Below, piece by piece: positions 46,200 through 55,484 of a stretch of DNA of 64,000 bases. Source of the DNA: JAEXOD01 sp963663265 (GTDB taxonomy: Bacteria; Bacteroidota; Ignavibacteria; Ignavibacteriales; Melioribacteraceae); assembly GCA_963663265.2 (NCBI GenBank), contig CAXXXM010000002.1, positions 1,054,001 to 1,118,000 of the forward strand, read 5' to 3'. How positions within the stretch are numbered: the stretch's first letter is position 1; every line of letters starts with the position of its first letter. The notes beneath the pieces were generated by a model, which made no database searches, was not told where the DNA came from, and worked only from the letters and a program-made list of their open reading frames with translations. The position numbers were made by a program, and so were the translations under genes.

Positions 46200-46775
46200 A
46201 AGCGAATAAAACCGACCAATTTATTTGATCTCGGGTATCACGGCCGAGATTGATTCATAGCTGTGGGATGTACCTCAAAGCGGTCAAAGTCGTGGGTGTT
46301 TCATAATTGAGGAATGTTGTTCTTGGCGGTCATGGTCTCACCGTGACCGAATGCATTATATATATATTCTTGCGTCACGGTACGACCGATGACACCCGAG
46401 ATTGGATTTGTGGAGTTTTGCAAAACCTACGGTCGAGATGTTTCAAAATACAAAAACATTGTCTGAACTGGGATTCTTGGGATTTTAATGATTTTTGGGA
46501 TTAATCTTTTGCAAATTATTCGTCACTTGTCACATCGTCACTCGTTACTTTTTTTGATTGCGGAGCAATCACATGTCGTTAATAGTGCAATGTAAAGGAA
46601 ATTCGACTTCAGGGAAGTCGCACAAAACCATACCATCATTTACATTTCATTTTAGAACAGATGGCACTTCTCTGAAGTGCTAACTTCTTTTCTTTTCACA
46701 TGTTAACGATGTTTGACTTTTCTAAAGTCAAAGGTGCTTTTAATTATTTTATTCAGAAATATTAATATTTCCAAA
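46200..46775. repeat. Cluster of short perfect hairpins with 3-nt loops (dispersed repeat)
   Basis: This 646-bp spacer has no gene. Perfect or near-perfect palindromes lie at 46228-46250 (ATCTCGG/CCGAGAT, 9-nt loop), 46329-46349 (loop CTC), 46375-46395 (imperfect, loop ACG), 46556-46570 (GATTGC/GCAATC, loop GGA), 46604-46620 (CGACTTC/GAAGTCG, loop AGG), 46664-46680 (GCACTTC/GAAGTGC, loop TCT) and 46712-46732 (TTTGACTTT/AAAGTCAAA, loop TCT). Stem sequences differ but the loop is mostly three bases. About 46320-46585 and 46726-46771 recur, diverged, at the window start. The repeat's right edge overlaps the last codons of the YgjP-like gene. Confidence 0.8.
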
Positions 46776-47475
46776 TTTGAGGACTTAAAGGCAGTTTGTT
46801 TAACTCTGTCCTTATTTCTTTCCATTGAGGCAAGTACTTATTCATATATGCGGTAAAATTATGATTGTGAGTTCTTTCAAACAAATGAATTATCTCGTGA
46901 ACAATTATATACTCCAGGCAATCAATAGGTTTTTTTATCAATTCAATATTTAGCCCTATTTTACCAGTTTTAATATCGCAAGACCCCCATCTTGTTTTCA
47001 TTTTTCTTATACTAAATTCATTTACTTTAACGCCTATTATATTTTCCCATTTTTTAATTAATGGTTCTGCGGATTTTTTAAGTTCCTGTCTATACCACCC
47101 TTCAATAATGGATTGAATATTTTTACCTTCTTTTTTCCCTCTTACATAAACAACCAAAGCATCATGCTCAATATTAACTGAGTTTGTTTTATTATTTTCA
47201 CTTATTCTAAGTAAATATCGTTCACCTTTATAAAGGTGAGTTTCTCTGTTCAAATATTCGCGTTCAGTTTCTCTTTCCTGTTCTATAAATTTAGTTTGTT
47301 GTTTTTTTATCCAATCTAATTTAGATAATGCATATATTCTAATAGTATCTAAATCTAATTTACATGGTGCTGCAATTCTTACATAGCCATTTGGTGGATA
47401 AACGCTAAGATGCAGGTTTTTTATATCCTTATGTTCTACTTCAATTTTGATATTTCCAATTGTTATGTATTTCAT
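46762..47475 (-). CDS. YgjP-like M48-type zinc metalloprotease (DUF45)
   Basis: The 237-aa protein has the zinc-protease helix VHEIIHLFERTHNHNF (HExxH plus a downstream His), preceded by RKMKTRWGSCDIKTGKIGLN. That is the hallmark of YgjP/SprT-like proteins. Its start ATG shares one base with the hsdR stop (TGATG), so it is translationally coupled; an ATG two codons earlier overlaps more. This family is often found beside type I restriction genes, but its role there is not established. It is the last gene of the RM operon. No terminator is seen before the repeat cluster. Confidence 0.9.
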   Translation of the reverse strand: MKYITIGNIKIEVEHKDIKNLHLSVYPPNGYVRIAAPCKLDLDTIRIYALSKLDWIKKQQTKFIEQERETEREYLNRETHLYKGERYLLRISENNKTNSVNIEHDALVVYVRGKKEGKNIQSIIEGWYRQELKKSAEPLIKKWENIIGVKVNEFSIRKMKTRWGSCDIKTGKIGLNIELIKKPIDCLEYIIVHEIIHLFERTHNHNFTAYMNKYLPQWKEIRTELNKLPLSPQIWKY

Positions 47476-50400
47476 CAGCATTTATAGTGTTGTTTAATTA
47501 CTGGAAATATTTTTTCTACTTCATCTTTACTTTTTAATGCATTATATAAACCCTGTTTAATTTCTCTTTCTTTAATTTCATCGCCAACCCAATCTGTTTT
47601 TCTGTATTTTAATACTTCCTCACAACAGCGGGTTACAAGGTCAACATTTTTTCCAAGATTATTATATAACGCAATTTTTTCTTTTGAATCTATTTCAGCA
47701 GGATAACCGGAATTTTCTTTTGGTGCTATTTTATTTACAATATCAGCAATTTTCTTTAGGTATGTTTCATAATCAATTGCTTTGCTTTTTAATTCCCTAA
47801 TTACACTATCCAACAACTCAGACATTTTTTTGTATAATTCCGGATCAAGTAAATGTTCTTTTATTATTTTTTGTCTAACATTATTAGCAATGGTTTCTGA
47901 AGCCGCCTGCTGATTTTGTTTAATGTTATTAGGCAGTTTATTTATGGCTTCTGCTATTCCCGAATCTATTATTATTTCTATAAGCGACTTTTCACTAAAC
48001 GGCGTAATATTTTTTGAATCCTCAGCTTTAATATAGGTATCAATTAAATACCGCATATCGGCTTCGTATGCCTTAGTATCCAACATTTCACCACTTGCCT
48101 GTTGAATTTCTGTTCTTACATTTTTATAGAATTTTACTTTTTGTTTAACATTTTCAATTTGAGTTTTAGAATATCCAACTCTATCAATATCATCTTCAAT
48201 ATTTGCATAAGCCCTAATCAATACAATAACTTTGCTGTATAAGTTTTTTCTTTTAAACTCATTTTTTTTCAAATCTTCTGCAATTTCGCTATTACCGCAA
48301 AAATATTGTATAAATTCCAACGTTGTTCTGGGTGGTTTAACAGGTTCGCATAATAAATCTAATTGTTCAATTGCTTTATCCAGCCTATCTTTTCCACTTT
48401 CAAGTCTGGTTTGCAAAAGGATATCGCAATCTTTTTTTTCAAATTTATCATAATTAAGTTCCGATGTATATACTGCCACAGCATTTTCAACTTGGTTGAA
48501 TAAATTTTTATAATCTATAATATAACCATAAGTTTTGTCATCACTATCAAGCCTGTTTACACGGCAGATAGCCTGAAACAGTCCATGATCCTTCATTGAT
48601 TTATCAATATACAGGTAAGTACAACTTGGGGCATCAAAGCCTGTCAGTAATTTATCAACCACAATCAGCAATTTCATATTTGCCGGTTCTTTAATAAATT
48701 TACTTTTAGCTTCGTCTTCATAAGCTTCTGTACTTTTATTACCCAACAATTTTTTATAAGTATTGTAAATTAATTCTTTATCGCTTTCTGTATCGGCACC
48801 GGTGTCTTCTTTATTTATATCTTTTACACTTGGGTTGTACGATGTTACTATTGCACATTTATTCTTTAATTCAGTTTCCTGAAAAAGATTATAATATATA
48901 CATGCTTCAAATATACAGCCCGCCACCAATATTGCATTACCTTTTTCAGATTTTAATCTTGGGAAAGTATTAAAATCGTATATAATATCGTTTACAATTA
49001 TTTGCATACGACTTTTAGAACTTAGTACTTTCTGCATGGTTCCCCAGTGCGTTTTTAGTTCTGCTTTCTGGTATTCTGAAAGTGGTTTACCATCTTGTGT
49101 TGTTTTAGTTTCAAACCAAGCATCAATCCTCTTTGGATTACTAATATTTTGTTCCACAAACCGTGCTTCAAATTTTAAATCCAGTACAACTTCATCCGCA
49201 ACAGCTTCATTAAATTTGTATGTGTGTATATATTTACTAAAAACTTCTAAAGTAGTTGGGGCATCACTTCTAAGCAATGGTGTACCTGTAAAACCAATAA
49301 ATACAGCATTTTTAAGTATAGCTTTCATTACTCTGTGTAATTTACCACCTTGTGTTCTATGGCATTCATCAACAAAAACAAACAACTCGCCATAAGTAAT
49401 ACAAGGAGTGTTTTCAATTTCTGCTATAAATTCGTCAAAATTATCTACATCTTTTTTACCAAACTTATGAACTAAAGAACAAAGTAGTCTTGGCAAAGGC
49501 AATGCAAGTTGATTTAGTAAATCACGCCCGCTGCTTGTTCTGTATATATTTTCGCCTGAATCCTCAAATACTCTTTTTATTTGTTTATCTAACTCATCGC
49601 GGTCTGTAATTATGGCAATTCGTGCATTTGGATTATTTTCAAGAATCCATTTGGCAAGCAATACCATTACAATACTTTTTCCACTCCCCTGTGTATGCCA
49701 TATAATTCCCCCTTCCCGTCTTCTTACATGTTCTTGGGCAGCTTTTATTCCAAAATATTGGTGGGGTCTTGGTAATTTTTTCTTTCCACCATCAAACAGA
49801 ATAAAATTGTGCATCAATTCAATTATTTTTCTGTTATCACAAAGTTTTAACAGATATTTATCAAGTAAAAGTTTACTGTTATCTGTTTCGTCTTCTTTCC
49901 ATTTTAAATACATTTTTTCGGGTGTTCCAATAGTACCATATCTTAACCCTTCTGTATCATTACCGGCAAATATAATTTGTACTGTTGTAAAAAATTGTTC
50001 TATAAATTTCTCTTGCTGGTTTGTTATACTTTGCCTTATTCCTTCGGTTATTGAAATAGTACTTCTTTTAAGTTCCAAAACACCAATAGCTATTCCGTTT
50101 ATATATAAAACTATGTCCGGTCTTTTTTCATGATTGCCAAATACTGTAACTTCCTCTGCAATTGCAAAATGGTTCTCCTCCGGATTTTTCCAATCTATTA
50201 ACCAAACAGTTTCGTGATTTTTGCTCAAGTCTGTTTGAACAGGAATTCCATATCGTAACAGGTTATAAACGTTTTTGTTGTTTTCGTATAAGCTTTTAGC
50301 ATAATTGTTGGCGGCGTTTTTTAATTCGTAAATTGCTTTACTTATTTGTGCTGCCGTATATCCTTTATTAAGTAAATATTTACTTAAAAGTTCATCTTCA

Positions 50401-50519
50401 ATATTGCTGTTATATTCTCTTTCTTCCCAATTACCAAGATAATTGTAACCTAATTGTTTATTAAACAACTCTACTATACGGTTTTGGGTAATTCGTTCTA
50501 ATTGACCAATGTTGCTCAT
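47475..50519 (-). CDS. hsdR: Type I restriction enzyme, R subunit (HsdR)
   Basis: The 1014-aa motor/nuclease subunit has a PD-(D/E)xK nuclease core near the N-terminus: D135 (KRPDIVLYI), E149 and K151 (GVLELKRS). The SF2 translocase has Walker A HTQGSGKS (275-282), DECHR, GFTGTPLL and RVNRLDSD motifs, and a helical C-terminus for complex assembly. It cleaves unmodified DNA far from the recognition site together with HsdM and HsdS. It overlaps the hsdS stop by 4 nt (ATGA) with GAGG just upstream. All key motifs are intact, so the enzyme looks functional. Confidence 0.96.
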   Translation of the reverse strand: MSNIGQLERITQNRIVELFNKQLGYNYLGNWEEREYNSNIEDELLSKYLLNKGYTAAQISKAIYELKNAANNYAKSLYENNKNVYNLLRYGIPVQTDLSKNHETVWLIDWKNPEENHFAIAEEVTVFGNHEKRPDIVLYINGIAIGVLELKRSTISITEGIRQSITNQQEKFIEQFFTTVQIIFAGNDTEGLRYGTIGTPEKMYLKWKEDETDNSKLLLDKYLLKLCDNRKIIELMHNFILFDGGKKKLPRPHQYFGIKAAQEHVRRREGGIIWHTQGSGKSIVMVLLAKWILENNPNARIAIITDRDELDKQIKRVFEDSGENIYRTSSGRDLLNQLALPLPRLLCSLVHKFGKKDVDNFDEFIAEIENTPCITYGELFVFVDECHRTQGGKLHRVMKAILKNAVFIGFTGTPLLRSDAPTTLEVFSKYIHTYKFNEAVADEVVLDLKFEARFVEQNISNPKRIDAWFETKTTQDGKPLSEYQKAELKTHWGTMQKVLSSKSRMQIIVNDIIYDFNTFPRLKSEKGNAILVAGCIFEACIYYNLFQETELKNKCAIVTSYNPSVKDINKEDTGADTESDKELIYNTYKKLLGNKSTEAYEDEAKSKFIKEPANMKLLIVVDKLLTGFDAPSCTYLYIDKSMKDHGLFQAICRVNRLDSDDKTYGYIIDYKNLFNQVENAVAVYTSELNYDKFEKKDCDILLQTRLESGKDRLDKAIEQLDLLCEPVKPPRTTLEFIQYFCGNSEIAEDLKKNEFKRKNLYSKVIVLIRAYANIEDDIDRVGYSKTQIENVKQKVKFYKNVRTEIQQASGEMLDTKAYEADMRYLIDTYIKAEDSKNITPFSEKSLIEIIIDSGIAEAINKLPNNIKQNQQAASETIANNVRQKIIKEHLLDPELYKKMSELLDSVIRELKSKAIDYETYLKKIADIVNKIAPKENSGYPAEIDSKEKIALYNNLGKNVDLVTRCCEEVLKYRKTDWVGDEIKEREIKQGLYNALKSKDEVEKIFPVIKQHYKC

Positions 50520-51736
50520 ACTAACCTCACTTTACCTGTTAATAATTCCTGCATCATGCCTAATTTTATTTTTTTGTACTTCTCTAATTTCTTTTCCATT
50601 GCTTTGATTTCTGAATTTAGAATTAACAATGTATATGCAATCTTTTTTTGTTCCTCAATATTTGTAGGAATTTTTAAACGAAACTCAATAATATCTTGTT
50701 TACTTAAATTTGTTTGTTTCACACCATCATCAAATGCAAGAAAATAATTATGCCTATTAAGGACAAAACAGAGAAATGATGAATTAATTGACTTAGTTCT
50801 CAAAATACAAATTCTTTGATTGACTGTATATGTATTGTCTAAACCTACAAGGAAACATTTCGCTATTGCTTTCCCATTTGGCACATCACTCATAACCATT
50901 AGTATGTCATCTTTATTGGCTAAACAAAAAGGATTATTTGTGGTTTTACTAACTTTACCTTCACTTGAGATATACTTTGAATTAACAAGAATATAGGCAC
51001 CGTTCTCAACTATAAAATTTTCGTGTGCTTTCCCATTTATAAACTCCACAACCTCCCCCAACTTCTTAACTTCCCATCCATCTTTAGGTTTTAGCAGTTC
51101 CTGCATTGCCCCTTGTTTTATTGCTTTCTTTTTTGCAATAAGTTTTTCTAAACAGCTTATTAATTCATCAACATCAGATAGAGTATTGGCTATGGCGGTT
51201 TGTTCATTAAGAGTTGGTGGCAAAGGAATTTTAAAGGTTTTGATTTGACCTATATTAAGACCTTGTCTATTTCCACCAGATTGAAAACTATCTATTTGAC
51301 TTTGACCAAATTGTGAAAGTAAAAACAAATTTAAATATATCGGATTAAGTGATTTAGCAAGTGTCCGAATAATACAAACATGCTGGTTAACATTTCCTCC
51401 AACCAATTTTTCATTTGCGTATGAACTTCGTCCAATAGATGCCCCTGAAATATTTAAGAAGACATCATTTAATTTAATTTCAGTATTTGGAAACTTTTGA
51501 TGTGTCTCATCATCAATGAAAACAATATCGTCCAATAATAATCTTCCCCAACCAATATTTTGACTTCTTACAAAAGGCCTCCCTTCATTTTTGTAAACTT
51601 TTTCTCCACCTGAAGGTGTAATTCCACTACCAATTTTGATGGTTAGATCGTCTAACATATTCAGTTCCCAGTCCTCAGGAATAACGCCAATTTCAGTTAA
51701 TTTATATCCGGGCTTAATATTAATATTATTTATCAT
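50516..51736 (-). CDS. hsdS: Type I restriction enzyme, specificity subunit (HsdS)
   Basis: The 406-aa protein has the usual two-fold layout: target-recognition domain 1 (about 10-170, GVIPEDWELNMLDDLTIKIG), central coiled coil (PPTLNEQTAIANTLSDVDEL), target-recognition domain 2 (about 215-350) and a distal coiled coil (EEQKKIAYTLLILNSEIKAM). The two repeated QELL ends (AMQELLKP, MMQELLTG) mark the conserved regions. It sets the bipartite target sequence, which cannot be read from the protein. It overlaps the KilA-N gene by 11 nt upstream and hsdR by 4 nt downstream. Confidence 0.94.
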   Translation of the reverse strand: MINNINIKPGYKLTEIGVIPEDWELNMLDDLTIKIGSGITPSGGEKVYKNEGRPFVRSQNIGWGRLLLDDIVFIDDETHQKFPNTEIKLNDVFLNISGASIGRSSYANEKLVGGNVNQHVCIIRTLAKSLNPIYLNLFLLSQFGQSQIDSFQSGGNRQGLNIGQIKTFKIPLPPTLNEQTAIANTLSDVDELISCLEKLIAKKKAIKQGAMQELLKPKDGWEVKKLGEVVEFINGKAHENFIVENGAYILVNSKYISSEGKVSKTTNNPFCLANKDDILMVMSDVPNGKAIAKCFLVGLDNTYTVNQRICILRTKSINSSFLCFVLNRHNYFLAFDDGVKQTNLSKQDIIEFRLKIPTNIEEQKKIAYTLLILNSEIKAMEKKLEKYKKIKLGMMQELLTGKVRLV

Positions 51737-52184
51737 TTTCTAATTTTTTAATTATTGTCAATCCCAATAACGATTTTAACTGAATAATAGCGGTTTCGTT
51801 CAGTTTTTTAAGTCTTTCATTTTGGGGTAAATTCATTCTAATCAGTTCAGCGTTTAAGCTTTCAAGGTTTGCCAAAACAAGCAGTTGTATACCAATAACA
51901 ATTATTGCTTCAATCCATTTTTTAGGGGTTAGATGAAAACTATTTAATCCCGCCTGCTTTTTAAAGGTCTCGAATTCGCCACCTTTAAAATCCAGATTAT
52001 GCATTTGCTCCCAAATACCAAGAAATTCTAATGTATTCCTGTTTCTCATCCAACTGTAAATAAGATCATCACCGCCAAACCTTTTTGCCATGTCGGTTAA
52101 ACATATATAATCGTCTGTTTTATAACTAACTACAACAATGTCTGTTCCTAAAACGTTAATTTTCGATTTTTTTTCAGTTACCAT
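51726..52184 (-). CDS. KilA-N domain protein with internal deletion, inside the RM operon
   Basis: The 152-aa product has a clear KilA-N domain at about 10-98 (YICLTDMAKRFGGDD, NTLEFLGIWEQMHN, FHLTPKKWIEA). It then runs straight into LLVLANLESLNAELIRMNLP ... ERLKKLNETAIIQLKSLL. In the full-length proteins of this kind that I know (about 270 aa) that second part is the far C-terminus. A middle region of about 110-120 residues (the KSGRYGG...AHKDIAFEF...TAKQWRE part) appears missing, with the join near residues 98-101 (about 51882-51892). The frame is kept. It lies 10 nt after hsdM and overlaps hsdS, so it is still part of the operon. KilA-N is a phage-associated DNA-binding domain; its role here is unknown. 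Confidence 0.8.
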   Translation of the reverse strand: MVTEKKSKINVLGTDIVVVSYKTDDYICLTDMAKRFGGDDLIYSWMRNRNTLEFLGIWEQMHNLDFKGGEFETFKKQAGLNSFHLTPKKWIEAIIVIGIQLLVLANLESLNAELIRMNLPQNERLKKLNETAIIQLKSLLGLTIIKKLENDK

Positions 52185-52194
52185 ATTAATATTG

Positions 52195-54633
52195 TTAATT
52201 GTTATAAGTAAATCCCATTTTTTGAAGATGTTGTTTTACTTTATTTTCTAATTCATTTACTTCATTATTAATTAAAGGAAGTGGTGACTGGTATCTTTCA
52301 GCCAGTTCCTTAATTCTCTGAGTCAATTTTTGGCTTACACTTTCTATTTCCTGCTTTATCTTTTTTTCAATGCTTTTCATCCACTTATCATCAACTACAA
52401 TCGTTTTTATTTCTTCTATATTTAGCAGAGGATATTTGCTGTAAGCTTTATTATCAAGTTCAATTTCCGCTTTTAAAATATCGACATTAAGTTTTGACTG
52501 TTTTTCCAATAAAGATAAATATTTTTCTAAAATACTTTTTTCTTCTTTATCTATTTTGGAAGGGGATAAATTTGTTATCTCTTTTAATCTATTTTGAATG
52601 GTTATCTTATTAACTTTTTCAAAGTCACCAAAATAACCGCCTTCTGTATTATGTTCTTCTTCAAGCTCTTGCAGTTTGCCGGTTATTTCTTCTGTTTGCT
52701 GTTTAAGCTTTTCAATTTTATTATAATCTTCAAAAAAATATTTTTCAATTATCAAATATTTTGGAATAAGATCACAAGTCCAGCCTTTATCAATATCTTT
52801 ATTTGTTTTTTTATTCTTTACAATTATTCTATAAGTTTCTGCTTTCCAACCATCTTCTGAAATAAGATAACAATCATCCTGCATTTCCTGCTGCCAATAA
52901 TCCATTAAGTGCTGATATATTTCATATTTTTCAACAAGAGACGTTTTAATATTATCAGTATCATAACTATTTAAAATATCTTCCGAAATTGAATATATAA
53001 CCTCTTTAGGTTTAATACCTTTAGTCAAATTTTTAAACAATGTAGTATTTTTTTGTTTCCATTGCTCAAATGTTTTTTGCATTTTTTTTGTGAAGTTGAT
53101 AAACTCTTTATGATTACATATAGTTTCTTTTATTGCCGCTGTTTCAACTTTAAGCGAATAATATTTTTCTGATTTATCAACAAACAAATCATTTTTAAGA
53201 TTAGGGCAAATTTTCCAGTAATTTTGCAGTTTATCAATATCTATTTTAGGTATTCCACCATTTAGGTGTGCAAAAATATCCTGTATATCTTCCTCTTCTT
53301 GGTTATCAATATACCTTGGAATATTAAGATTAAACTCATTTCTTTCAATTTCTGTAAACGGAATTATCCTACTGTATTTTGGTATTTCCAATTGATTATT
53401 AAAAACATCAACAACTCTATGTATGTCTCTTTCTCTTAATCTATTTTTGTTACCGTCTTTCATAAATCCTTTACTGGCATCAATCATAAAAATAGCTTTA
53501 CGATTATGAGCATTCTCTTTATCAATAACAATTAAACAAGCAGGAATTCCGGTGCCGTAAAACAAGTTTGCGGGTAAACCGATAATACCTTTTATATATC
53601 CTTTTTGAATAAGTTTTTTTCTTATTTCTGCTTCTGCATTTCCTCTGAATAAAACGCCATGTGGTAAAATGCAGGCACCTTTGCCATTATGCTTTAATGA
53701 TCGTACAATATGTAAAAGGTAAGCATAATCGCCATTTTTTTCAGGCGGCACCCCAAAACCAATGAATCTATGAAATTTATCAGCCAATTCATCCTCAACA
53801 AACACACCCGCTGACCATCTTTTATCGCTGAAAGGTGGATTTGCAACCACATAATCAAATGTTTTTAGATTCCCCTTTTCGTCAACAAACTGTGGATTTG
53901 CAAGTGTGTTCCCCATGCTGATTTTTGAAGAAGGGTTGTTATGTAAAATCATATTCATTCTTGCAAGCCCGCTTGTAGCGGAATCTTTTTCTTGTCCATA
54001 TATTGAAATACTTTTACCAGCCTGCTCTGCCACTTTTAAAAGCAAAGAACCTGAACCACAAGTTGGGTCGTAAACTTCAGTAGTACTTTGCGTATTCTCT
54101 TTTGTAATTCCAATTACTTTAGCAATAATCCGGCTTACTTCGGCAGGTGTATAAAATTGCCCTTTGCTTTTACCACTTTCAGTAGCAAAATGACGCATAA
54201 GATATTCATAAGCATCCCCCATTATATCATCGTCATCAGCTCTGTTTTTGCCGAAATCCAATGCGGGATTTTCGAAAATAGCGATAAGGTTTGTCAGCCT
54301 ATCCACCATTTCTTTGCCTTGCCCAAGCTTATTTGGGTCATTAAAATTAGGGACTTCAAGAAGTTTGCCGGTTGTTTTTAGTGGCTCGATAATTTTTTTG
54401 TTTATTTTATCCCCAATATCCGCACACCCTTTAAGTGCAACCATATCCTTAAAACTTGCCCCTTTAGGAACTTCAATAGATCCATAAGTTACATCGGCAT
54501 ATTTATCGCTCACATATTTTATATAAAGCATAACAAGCACATAATCTTTATATTGACTTGCATCCATACTTCCACGTAATTCATCGCAACTTGCCCAGAG
54601 TGAACTATATAATTCCGATTTTTTTATTGCCAT
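52195..54633 (-). CDS. hsdM: Type I restriction enzyme, modification subunit (HsdM), long form
   Basis: The 812-aa adenine-N6 methyltransferase has the N-terminal HsdM helical domain (SLWASCDELRGSMDASQYKD), SAM motif I DPTCGSGSL (189-197) and catalytic motif NPPF (265-268). The core ends near residue 480. A further 330 or so residues are rich in charged helices and coiled coil (KLKQQTEEITGKLQELEEEH, KKIKQEIESVSQKLTQRIKEL). This makes it much longer than EcoKI-type HsdM (about 530 aa), though long forms exist in Bacteroidota. It is the first gene of the operon, and the ribosome site is weak. Confidence 0.94.
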   Translation of the reverse strand: MAIKKSELYSSLWASCDELRGSMDASQYKDYVLVMLYIKYVSDKYADVTYGSIEVPKGASFKDMVALKGCADIGDKINKKIIEPLKTTGKLLEVPNFNDPNKLGQGKEMVDRLTNLIAIFENPALDFGKNRADDDDIMGDAYEYLMRHFATESGKSKGQFYTPAEVSRIIAKVIGITKENTQSTTEVYDPTCGSGSLLLKVAEQAGKSISIYGQEKDSATSGLARMNMILHNNPSSKISMGNTLANPQFVDEKGNLKTFDYVVANPPFSDKRWSAGVFVEDELADKFHRFIGFGVPPEKNGDYAYLLHIVRSLKHNGKGACILPHGVLFRGNAEAEIRKKLIQKGYIKGIIGLPANLFYGTGIPACLIVIDKENAHNRKAIFMIDASKGFMKDGNKNRLRERDIHRVVDVFNNQLEIPKYSRIIPFTEIERNEFNLNIPRYIDNQEEEDIQDIFAHLNGGIPKIDIDKLQNYWKICPNLKNDLFVDKSEKYYSLKVETAAIKETICNHKEFINFTKKMQKTFEQWKQKNTTLFKNLTKGIKPKEVIYSISEDILNSYDTDNIKTSLVEKYEIYQHLMDYWQQEMQDDCYLISEDGWKAETYRIIVKNKKTNKDIDKGWTCDLIPKYLIIEKYFFEDYNKIEKLKQQTEEITGKLQELEEEHNTEGGYFGDFEKVNKITIQNRLKEITNLSPSKIDKEEKSILEKYLSLLEKQSKLNVDILKAEIELDNKAYSKYPLLNIEEIKTIVVDDKWMKSIEKKIKQEIESVSQKLTQRIKELAERYQSPLPLINNEVNELENKVKQHLQKMGFTYNN

Positions 54634-54800
54634 TTTGCATTTGTTCCATTTGTAACAGATTAAACTTTTTTGCGTTATTAATTTTTATCAACAACAATGT
54701 AAAATAATGGAATGGTAAATTAATTCAAAGGAAGAAATGAAAATTGGGGAAGTTAAATAATTATAATTTAATTCTTAATAAGTTTTATATTAAAAGCCAC

Positions 54801-55415
54801 TCAAAAAAAATCTACAATACCGGTATCAACATTATAAATGCCCGATAAAATTGTTAGTTTTTTTTCATCAAAACTCTTTTTAATTATTTCGCTTTTTTCT
54901 AAACAAGAGCTAATTTGATATTTAACATTATCTTTAGCGGCAAGATACTCTTCTTTTTTATCATTCAAGTGATAACACTTATTATGATAAGCAGGTAGTA
55001 TACATTTTGCAACATCATTCAGATACCCATCAACTTTTTCAGAAGATAATGATGCTTTAATAGCTCCACAATCCGTATGTCCTAATATCACAAACAATTC
55101 AACACCAAGCTGTGATACTGCAAATTCAATAGAACCCAAAGTGATATTATCAATGATAGATCCGGCAACCCGCACAACAAATAAATTTCCTATTGTTTCA
55201 TCAAAAATTATTTCAAGCGGTACACGCGAATCCGAACAAGAAAGAATTGCAGCATACGGTTTTTGACCCGAACTCCATTTTTTTAAATCACCAACATAAT
55301 CTTTTTCTTTTGGTTTCCCCTCAACAAAACGTTTATTGCCAGTTATTAACCGACTAACCAATTCTTTATTTGAGGTATTGTATATTTCTGAATTATTCAA
55401 ACAAGTCCCTTTCAT
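54801..55415 (-). CDS. Beta-class carbonic anhydrase
   Basis: The 204-aa enzyme has zinc ligands C60 (with the D62-R64 dyad in SCSDSRVP), H113 and C116 (LGHTDCGAIK), as in beta carbonic anhydrases. It interconverts CO2 and bicarbonate in the cytoplasm; no signal peptide is seen. The start ATG at 55415 has no ribosome site and lies 4 nt after the T-run of the upstream terminator. Translation may be leaderless, or a promoter lies inside the hairpin region. No other good in-frame ATG exists near the N-terminus. Confidence 0.92.
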   Translation of the reverse strand: MKGTCLNNSEIYNTSNKELVSRLITGNKRFVEGKPKEKDYVGDLKKWSSGQKPYAAILSCSDSRVPLEIIFDETIGNLFVVRVAGSIIDNITLGSIEFAVSQLGVELFVILGHTDCGAIKASLSSEKVDGYLNDVAKCILPAYHNKCYHLNDKKEEYLAAKDNVKYQISSCLEKSEIIKKSFDEKKLTILSGIYNVDTGIVDFF

Positions 55416-55416
55416 T

Positions 55417-55462
55417 ATAAAAAAAACCGCATCTTATTAATTTAAATAATAATAATGCGGCT
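55417..55462 (-). terminator. Terminator between the M24 peptidase and carbonic anhydrase genes
   Basis: On the minus strand ATGCGG at 55455-55460 (read as CCGCAT) pairs with 55427-55432 (read as ATGCGG), extended by TAATAA/TTATTA-type pairs, and is followed by eight T. It ends the 55485-56675 transcript right at the next gene's start codon. Confidence 0.8.
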
Positions 55463-55484
55463 TAAAAAGTTCACATTTATTAAC

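Noticed and set aside
46307..46504. 65-codon plus-strand frame
   Set aside because: It is inside the hairpin repeat cluster; the diverged copy at the window start does not keep the frame.
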